Positions 58,399 to 64,000 of a stretch of 64,000 nucleotides of DNA are shown here, piece after piece (position 1 is the first letter of the stretch; every line of letters starts with the position of its first letter). The stretch lies in NCBI RefSeq assembly GCF_029338335.1, contig NZ_CP119796.1; one strand, written 5' to 3'. The stretch is from Halomontanus rarus (GTDB lineage Archaea; Halobacteriota; Halobacteria; Halobacteriales; Natrialbaceae). The notes under the pieces were generated by a model. That model saw nothing but the letters and a program-made list of their open reading frames with translations. It had not been told where the DNA came from and did not search any database. A program made the translations under genes and the position numbers.

Positions 58399-59148
58399 TC
58401 AGGAGTGTGGTTGTGAACGTGAACGTGAGTGTGAGCACGAGTGGGACGCTGCGAGCCCACAAAAGTTCTCGATCAGCCGTTTGCCGACGGCGAGCGTGAT
58501 CTCGCTGCCATCGGACTCGTCGTCACCGCTCTCGCTCCCGTCACCTCGCTCTCGAGTCAGGATACTCTCCGGGTGAAACTGGACGCCGATGTGCGGTTTC
58601 TCGCGGTGGCGAACCGCCATCAGAACGTCGCGCTCGTCGGTCGTACTGGCGGTCTCGATCAGGTCGTCGGGAAGATCCTCGCGCTCGACGGCCAGCGAGT
58701 GATACCGGCCGACCTGAAACGTTTCCGGCAGCCCCTCGAACAGTCCGCGGCCGTCGTGGGTCACCGCCGACGGCTTGCCGTGGACGACCTCGGGCGCGTG
58801 GACGACCGGCGCGCCGCTGGCCGCACACAGCGCTTGGTGGCCGAGACAGACGCCCAGAATCGGGTACGACGTCTCCGCGAACAGCGGGACCGAGATGCCC
58901 GCGTCCGCCGGCGTCCCGGGACCGGGAGAGACCACGATGCCGGTCGGGTCGAGAGCTCGAACGGCCTCGATATCGAGGGCGTCGTTCCGACGGACGATCA
59001 CCTCGTCGGCGATTTCGCCGACGTACTGGACGAGGTTGTACGCGAAGGAATCGTAGTTGTCGACGACGAGAATTCGGGTGTGCGCGTCGCCGTCGCGCTC
59101 GAGGGTCACCGTCTCGGCTGCGTCGTCGCTCTCGACCTCGTCACTCAT
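58399..59148 (-). CDS. pabA: Glutamine amidotransferase subunit, aminodeoxychorismate/anthranilate synthase component II
   Basis: The 249-residue protein is a class I glutamine amidotransferase: VDNYDSFAYNLVQYVGE, the nucleophile Cys in GVCLGHQALC and GVQFHPES, the His and Glu of the triad. It feeds ammonia to the synthase subunit. The N-terminus has a short extension, and the C-terminus a His/Ser/Arg repeat tail (SCSHSRSRSQPHS). TrpG-like and PabA proteins are not distinguishable here; the pabB-pabC neighbours favour PabA. The ATG at 59148 is inside the end of pabB, an eight-base overlap. Confidence 0.88.
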   Translation of the reverse strand: MSDEVESDDAAETVTLERDGDAHTRILVVDNYDSFAYNLVQYVGEIADEVIVRRNDALDIEAVRALDPTGIVVSPGPGTPADAGISVPLFAETSYPILGVCLGHQALCAASGAPVVHAPEVVHGKPSAVTHDGRGLFEGLPETFQVGRYHSLAVEREDLPDDLIETASTTDERDVLMAVRHREKPHIGVQFHPESILTRERGDGSESGDDESDGSEITLAVGKRLIENFCGLAASHSCSHSRSRSQPHS

Positions 59149-60940
59149 CGCGATCACCGTCGTTCTCGCCGTCACTGTCACTGTCACTGTCACCGTCGCC
59201 GAAGGACTCCCGCCGATCGCTCGCTCGGGGGTCCCGTTCGTCGGACTCGAAGTCGGCCGCCGCGGCGGCGTCCGCTCCCGTCCGGTCCGCCTCGTCGGCG
59301 GCCGCTTCGACCGTCATCGCCGCCCGTTCGCCGAGCGCCTCGTCGACGGCCGCGATCAGCGCCCGCGCCTTGGCGAGGGTCTCGTCGTACTCCCGATAGG
59401 GGTCGGAGTCGTGGACGATCCCCGCCCCCACGCGGAGGTGGTACTCCGCGTGCTGGCGGACGAGCGTCCGGATGACGATGTTCAGCGTCGCCCGGCCGTC
59501 GAACCCGAAGATCCCGACGCTGCCGGTGTACGGCCCTCGTTGGGTCGCCTCGAGTTCGTCGATGATCTCCATCGTCCGCGGTTTGGGAGCGCCGGTGATC
59601 GTGCCCCCGGGGAAGACCGCCGCGATCGCGTCGGCCAGCGTCTCGTCGTCCCGGAGCCGCCCCGTGACATTCGAGACGAGGTGCATCACCTCGGAGTAGC
59701 GATCGACCCGGCGGTACTCCTCGACCGCGACGCTGCCGTACTCGGCGACCTTACCCAGATCGTTGCGCTCGAGATCGACCAGCATCGCGTGTTCGGCGCG
59801 CTCTTTCTCGTCGCCCAGGAGGTCGGCCTCGAGCGCCTCGTCTTCCTCGGGGGTCGTCCCGCGCGGTCGCGTCCCCGCGATCGGTTCCGTCCGCAGGAAG
59901 TCGCCCTCGCGCTCCAACAGGAGTTCGGGGCTCGCGCCGATCAGGTCGGCCGCACGGAGCTCGAGCAGACACGAGTAGGGGGCCGGGTTCACCCGTCGGA
60001 GCGCGTCGTAGGCGGCCACCGGGTGGACGGCGACGGGCGCCACCAGTCGCTGGGAGATGTTCGCCTGGAACGTGTCGCCGTCGAGGACGTACTCCTTGAC
60101 GCGACGGACGCGGTCGGCGAACGCCTCGCGACCGCACTCGCTCTCGAAGCGGGCCTCGTCGGCCGCGACCGGCGGCGGGTCGATTCCCGGTTCGCCCTCG
60201 AGGGCGGCCCGTGCGAGTTCGAGGGCCCGCTGTCGGCCGCGTTCGTAGGCGTCCCCGGGGTCGCCGTCGACTTGTGGGCAGGCCGTGACGCGCAGCGTGA
60301 CTGCACCGTTCTCGCCCGTCCCGTCGCCGCCCTCGGTCGGACCCACCCACGACGCCAATCGATCGAAGACGCCGACCTCGAGTCGCGGCAGACCGCGATC
60401 GTCCACGGCCGACTCGGGGAGGTCCTCGAGTTCACGGACGACGTCGTAGGAGAGCCAGCCGACGACACCGCAGGGGTAAGGGACCTCGCAGTCGCCCCGG
60501 ACCAGCGTCTCGCCCGCGAGCAGTCCCTCGAGCGCCTCGAGGGTGGGTGACGACGGTTGGAGGCGATCGGAGGCGGCTGCGGTGGCGGTCGGATCCGCAA
60601 TCGAAACCGCGTCCGGTCCGACCGTCAACCGTTCGACCGGTTCGAGACCGAAGTATCCCCAGCCTCGTTGTCCGCCGGTGGTCTCGAGGAAGACGCCGGC
60701 GGGATCGGTGCCGGAGTCGGAGTCGGAGTCCACGTGGGAGTCAGCGTCCGAGTCGGTGGACGAACGAGGGGCGAAATCGGAGCCGGATCGAGAGCGCCCC
60801 CGTCCGCGCGCGCGACGATAGGCGAGAAACGGATCCCGAACGCGGACGCGGACTTCGACGGGAATTCGGGCCCCGTCCGGCGCGTCGGCGGCGACGCTTC
60901 GGAACGACTCGAGCGTGGTGTGGACCCGGGGCTCGTTCAT
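59141..60940 (-). CDS. pabB: Aminodeoxychorismate synthase component I
   Basis: The 599-residue chorismate-binding enzyme makes aminodeoxychorismate with ammonia from PabA. Conserved blocks are VGWLSYDVVRE, GDTFQANISQRL (residues 288-299), APYSCLLEL, TEPIAGTRPRGTT (351-363), DEKERAEHAMLVDLERNDLG, FPGGTITGAPK and GIVHDSDPYREYDE. The PIAGT motif has Ala355 where E. coli PabB has the Lys of PIKGT, a TrpE-like residue, so anthranilate synthase activity is an alternative; gene context supports PabB. Two low-complexity segments (45-81 and the C-terminal about 50 residues) surround the core. Confidence 0.82.
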   Translation of the reverse strand: MNEPRVHTTLESFRSVAADAPDGARIPVEVRVRVRDPFLAYRRARGRGRSRSGSDFAPRSSTDSDADSHVDSDSDSGTDPAGVFLETTGGQRGWGYFGLEPVERLTVGPDAVSIADPTATAAASDRLQPSSPTLEALEGLLAGETLVRGDCEVPYPCGVVGWLSYDVVRELEDLPESAVDDRGLPRLEVGVFDRLASWVGPTEGGDGTGENGAVTLRVTACPQVDGDPGDAYERGRQRALELARAALEGEPGIDPPPVAADEARFESECGREAFADRVRRVKEYVLDGDTFQANISQRLVAPVAVHPVAAYDALRRVNPAPYSCLLELRAADLIGASPELLLEREGDFLRTEPIAGTRPRGTTPEEDEALEADLLGDEKERAEHAMLVDLERNDLGKVAEYGSVAVEEYRRVDRYSEVMHLVSNVTGRLRDDETLADAIAAVFPGGTITGAPKPRTMEIIDELEATQRGPYTGSVGIFGFDGRATLNIVIRTLVRQHAEYHLRVGAGIVHDSDPYREYDETLAKARALIAAVDEALGERAAMTVEAAADEADRTGADAAAAADFESDERDPRASDRRESFGDGDSDSDSDGENDGDRDE

Positions 60941-61166
60941 TGCTGGAAAAAAGGGCGTGCCGGACTAATCCTCTTGCGGTTCCCGCGGATCGTACCGGCA
61001 GCCCGGATCCGCGGTCGCAGAAATGATGACACACGTTCGAAAGAAAGTCGGAGACGATCGATCACCGATAGTCGGCCGTGGTTTCCAGCAACGGCCGACG
61101 GTTCGCGATGCGGCCGTAGTGGCTGTCGTCCGACGATATATGTGACGAGTCGAGAGCGGCGAATCC

Positions 61167-61952
61167 TCAGCGCGCTTTCGCGCGATCGATCCAGCCCTGA
61201 ATGCGCTTGGCCGAGATATCGGTCTCCTCGCCCAGTTCCTCGGCGTCGGCGGTCGCGAGATCGCTGACGGTTTCGATACCCGCTGCCGTCAATCGGTCGG
61301 CGTAGGCCGGGCCGATTCCCTTGATCGTGTCGACCGGGTCGTCCGGAATCTCTCCGCCGGACTTGTCGACTTCGGGTGTCGCGTCCGCCTCCGACGGATC
61401 GGTGGCTTCGGCCGGCTCCGCGGCCGTTTCGCTCGTGTCCGTCGGATCTACCATCGAGCCGGTCGAGGCGGATGCCGTCGTCCCGGCGGCCGCGGCGTCC
61501 TCGAGTTCGGTACCGGTGTCGTCCTCGAGTTCGCTCTCCGCGTCGGTGTCGTCAGCGTCGCCGTCTTCCGCGTCCTCGATTTCGACCTCGCCCTCGTCCG
61601 CATCTTCGTCTTCGTCTTCGTCCGTTTCGTCCTCAGCTTCGGCAACGTCGGTCGCGTCACCGTCGTCCTCGAGTTCACCTTCGTCCGTATCCGCGTCCTC
61701 GCCCTCGTCCTCGGTCTCACGCGCCGATTCGGACTCGTCTACACTCGAACTCGAACTCGAACTCGCGCTCGGGCTACTCGGACTCGGTGTACTCGGTGCG
61801 CTCGAACGGTCGCCGCCACCGTTCTCGCTCTGTTCACGGTCGGCACCCGATCCCTGCCGTTCGACGGTCACAGATACGTCGTGGTCACCCTGCGGCTCCG
61901 AACCCGACTCGCCCAACCCCAGGAGGGACTTCAGTTTCTGGAGGATTGCCAT
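61167..61952 (-). CDS. Helix-hairpin-helix protein with long acidic Ser/Glu/Asp linker
   Basis: The 261-residue protein begins MAILQKLKSLLGLGESG, then about 170 residues that are almost entirely Glu, Asp, Ser, Thr and Ala (SSSSSSVDESESARETEDEGEDADTD). The C-terminus is a helix-hairpin-helix of the Rad51-N/RNA polymerase alpha-C kind: DTIKGIGPAYADRLTAAGIETVSDLATADAEELGE. It could bind nucleic acid through this end while the linker is disordered. A CTTAAGTG box is about 26 bases before the ATG. Function unknown. Confidence 0.82.
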   Translation of the reverse strand: MAILQKLKSLLGLGESGSEPQGDHDVSVTVERQGSGADREQSENGGGDRSSAPSTPSPSSPSASSSSSSSVDESESARETEDEGEDADTDEGELEDDGDATDVAEAEDETDEDEDEDADEGEVEIEDAEDGDADDTDAESELEDDTGTELEDAAAAGTTASASTGSMVDPTDTSETAAEPAEATDPSEADATPEVDKSGGEIPDDPVDTIKGIGPAYADRLTAAGIETVSDLATADAEELGEETDISAKRIQGWIDRAKAR

Positions 61953-62107
61953 TACCTGAGGATTGTTGGTACCCACACTTAAAGACGGCTGGTAGCGGAC
62001 AAGTGCCCACCCATCGGGAGACAGCTGAACCGATTCGGTCGCACGACCGTCCTGCGATCGCACCGGTACATTGGTCCAGCGAACCGTATCTGCGACTGTG
62101 GGCGCCG

Positions 62108-62914
62108 TTACAATCGAGCGCGAAGCGCCTCGTTCATCGCACCGACGGGTGCCGACTCGCCCGTCCACAACTCGAGTGCCTCGACGCCCTGATACAGTAA
62201 CATCCACGCGCCGTCGACCGTCGTCGCGCCGACGGCGGCCGCGTCCCGGAGCAGTCGCGTCTCGAGCGGCCGGTAGACGGCGTCCATCACCGCGAGGTCG
62301 CCGTGCAGGGCTTCGGCGGGAACCGGCGTCGCGTCCTCCTCCATCCCGACGCTGGTCGCGTTGACCAGCACGTCGGCGTCGACGAGCAGCGATTCGAGAG
62401 CCTCGAGTCCGTGCCCAGTCGCGTTCGGAACCTCATCCGCGAGCTCGTGTGCCGTCGCTTCCGTGCGGTTGGCGATCTCGACCGTCGCACCCGCGTCGGC
62501 CAGCCCGAACGCGATCGCCCGTCCCGCACCGCCCGCGCCGACGACGACCGCGCGCGCTCCCTCGAATGCCACGTCGTGGTCACGGAGCGCGCGCAACGCG
62601 CCGGTCGCGTCGGTGTTGTGGCCGGTGACCCGATCGCCCGTGAAGTCGATCGTGTTCACCGCACCGATCCGCGTCGCCATCTCGTCGACCGCGACGGCGT
62701 CGCACGCGAGGGCGTCCTGTTTGAACGGAATCGTGACGTTCAACCCCGTGATTCCCAGCGCCTGCGCGCCGTCGACCGCCGCCTCGAGCGCGTCGCGGTC
62801 GGGTTCGAAGGTGACGTAGCGGGCGTCGAGTTCGAGTTCGTCGTAGGCCGCTTCGTGCATCGGCGGCGAGAGCGAGTGACCGACCGGATTACCGAGTAAA
62901 CCGAAGACGTGCAT
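62108..62914 (-). CDS. aroE: Shikimate dehydrogenase
   Basis: AroE reduces 3-dehydroshikimate to shikimate with NADPH. The 268-residue enzyme has MHVFGLLGNPVGHSLSPPMHEAAY at the start, the shikimate-binding NVTIPFKQDAL with catalytic Lys65, and the NADP motif VVVGAGGAGRAIAFGLADAG. VNATSVGM is conserved and the helix-rich C-terminus has DGAWMLLYQGVEALELWTG. A TTATACCC box about 26 bases before the ATG suggests separate transcription. It is one of several chorismate genes spread across the window. Confidence 0.95.
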   Translation of the reverse strand: MHVFGLLGNPVGHSLSPPMHEAAYDELELDARYVTFEPDRDALEAAVDGAQALGITGLNVTIPFKQDALACDAVAVDEMATRIGAVNTIDFTGDRVTGHNTDATGALRALRDHDVAFEGARAVVVGAGGAGRAIAFGLADAGATVEIANRTEATAHELADEVPNATGHGLEALESLLVDADVLVNATSVGMEEDATPVPAEALHGDLAVMDAVYRPLETRLLRDAAAVGATTVDGAWMLLYQGVEALELWTGESAPVGAMNEALRARL

Positions 62915-63082
62915 GAGTGTGCGTGCGCAGGGGAGGGGTATAATCGGTGCGGACGACGGTCGTCGGGTTCGGCCTCTCGACTCGAGAACGGATCGCTCGC
63001 GACCGGTATCGAGGGACCGACTCGAGTCTCACGCGTCGCGTTTCGCACCGCTTATACACCGTTCGGCTGTATCCCGGCGTAT

Positions 63083-64000
63083 ATGGTCCTCGGGCTCGAG
63101 GGATTTCCCCTCTACGTACTCCTGCTCGCGGGTGGCGTCTGCTGTCTGTACGGCGGCGCGGAGTTACTCGTCGCCGGCGCGGGCCGGCTCGCGCTCGGCC
63201 TCGGCTTGCGTGCGGCGACCGTCGGCGTGACCGTCGTCGCGTTCGCGACGACCACGCCGGAACTGTTCGTCTCGACCATCGGGGCGCTCAACGTCTCGAC
63301 GGACATCGGCCTCGGCGCGATCGTCGGGTCGAACATCGCGAACATCGGACTCGTGCTCGGGATTTCGGCGCTGATCCGCCCGCTCTCGATCAGCACGGTC
63401 GCCATGCGACGGCACGTCCCGTTCATGGTCTTCGCAGCGTTCCTGCTGATCGCCTTCGGTGCCAACGGGACGATCGGCCGGCTCGAGGGGACGATTTTCC
63501 TGCTCGCGCTCTCCGGATTCACGGCCTACTTGCTGTACTACGCCAACGCCGATCCCGCGCCGATCGTCGACGACCAGCCCGGCGGGGAGGAAGGGACGGG
63601 TGAGAGTGGGCGTCAAAACGGGCGTGATATCGCCCTCAAAGACGTCGCGCTCGTCGTCGCGGGTCTGGTCGTCCTCGTCGTCGGCTCCCGGTGGCTCATC
63701 ACCGGCGGCCGCGGCATCCTCGAGGCGATGAACTTCTCGGACCTGTTCATCGGGCTCACCGTCCTCGCACTCGGAACCTCGCTGCCGGAGCTGGCGGCGT
63801 CGGTCGTCGGGGCGGTTCGCGGCGAGACGGCCTTCAGCGTCGGGAACGTCGTCGGGTCGAACATCTACAACATCCTCGCCGTGCTGGGAATCGTGGCGGT
63901 GATCGTCCCGATTTCGGTCGAGGCGAGCACCCTCCGATTCGAGCTTCCGATGCTGGTCGCGTTCACCGTCTTGCTGGTCGCGATGATGGCCTACGGACGG
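63083..64000 (+). CDS. Na+/Ca2+-exchanger family antiporter, 3' end outside window
   Basis: Residues 1-306 of a CaCA-family membrane antiporter are present; the end is beyond the right edge. Both alpha repeats are visible: TTTPELFVSTIGA with GAIVGSNIANIGLVLGISALIRP in the first half and LGTSLPELAASVVGA with VGNVVGSNIYNILAVLGIVA in the second, where the acidic Glu binds the ion. A hydrophilic loop (residues about 155-188) separates the halves. Na+/Ca2+ or Ca2+/H+ specificity cannot be told. A CTTATACACC box is about 28 bases before the ATG. Confidence 0.92.
   Translation, partial: MVLGLEGFPLYVLLLAGGVCCLYGGAELLVAGAGRLALGLGLRAATVGVTVVAFATTTPELFVSTIGALNVSTDIGLGAIVGSNIANIGLVLGISALIRPLSISTVAMRRHVPFMVFAAFLLIAFGANGTIGRLEGTIFLLALSGFTAYLLYYANADPAPIVDDQPGGEEGTGESGRQNGRDIALKDVALVVAGLVVLVVGSRWLITGGRGILEAMNFSDLFIGLTVLALGTSLPELAASVVGAVRGETAFSVGNVVGSNIYNILAVLGIVAVIVPISVEASTLRFELPMLVAFTVLLVAMMAYGR

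Noticed and set aside
59057..60550. 497-residue plus-strand frame opposite pabB
   Set aside because: Antisense shadow; pabB on the other strand has all conserved motifs.
1..64000. Very frequent CTCGAG and TCGA words
   Set aside because: They reflect Leu-Glu and Ser/Asp codon pairs preferred in acidic halophile proteins, not a repeat or motif family.

Overview
The window is chromosomal DNA of a halophilic archaeon (class Halobacteria; the gene set and style suggest the Natrialbaceae, genus not resolved). The evidence is high GC content with third-position GC bias, very acidic proteins rich in Asp and Glu, and archaeal marker genes: LonB, a group II chaperonin, a CetZ tubulin, NadM, Rsm22, Dph6 and HalOD1/DUF7344-type regulators. 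Most transcripts look leaderless, because a T/A-rich TATA-like box sits about 26 bases before many start codons. I see no rRNA, convincing tRNA, CRISPR array, transposase, phage or plasmid gene. The region reads as core chromosome, not a mobile island.

Layout. 1-1525: the trpC-trpB end of a tryptophan operon, with a possible TRP-box operator in front. 1526-9331: a Cys-less MGMT-like protein, an operon of LonB, a CPBP membrane protease and a small membrane protein, then nadM, a SAM hydrolase, a HalOD1 protein and a short (CCT3-like) thermosome subunit. 9463-17721: an amidohydrolase-like protein, a glycosyltransferase, a methyltransferase, small zinc proteins, a PPOX flavoprotein, an MBL hydrolase, a YkgJ protein, an 86-base palindromic element, a TRAM protein and a radical SAM protein. 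17769-31118: Hsp20 behind a short leader ORF, an FAD oxidoreductase, a Nudix CoA hydrolase, a GpgS-like glycosyltransferase, an MFS carrier, an HVO_0758-type zinc protein, an aldo/keto reductase, a phosphodiesterase, aroA and an Xaa-Pro peptidase. 31119-46622: two long gene-poor gaps, a DUF7344 regulator, tyrA-rsm22-surE, a SelW-like protein, a REC-PAS protein, a DHH phosphoesterase, cetZ, a degenerate GH2-like protein and a coiled-coil protein. 46802-64000: a histidine kinase with an odd C-terminal beta-sandwich, sppA, a DUF373 protein, dph6, an HhH-GPD-like protein, an NDP-sugar nucleotidyltransferase, small regulators, a Rieske protein, the pabB-pabA-pabC operon, an HhH protein, aroE and a truncated Na+/Ca2+-type exchanger.

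How the genes work together. Chorismate metabolism recurs at six separate loci: aroE and aroA make chorismate, tyrA acts on prephenate, trpCB lead to tryptophan and pabABC to p-aminobenzoate. Proteostasis is represented by LonB, CPBP, thermosome, Hsp20, SppA and PepQ. Several very small zinc-ribbon proteins are scattered through the window. Degenerate six-base repeats encode Asp/Glu/Ser/Thr-rich tails or inserts in many otherwise conserved enzymes.

The observations most worth checking are the three helically phased GTAC boxes before trpC, the 86-base palindrome, the leaderless mini-ORFs overlapping the hsp20 and sppA starts, the kinase/beta-sandwich fusion, and enzyme-family proteins lacking expected catalytic residues (MGMT-like, amidohydrolase-like, GH2-like).
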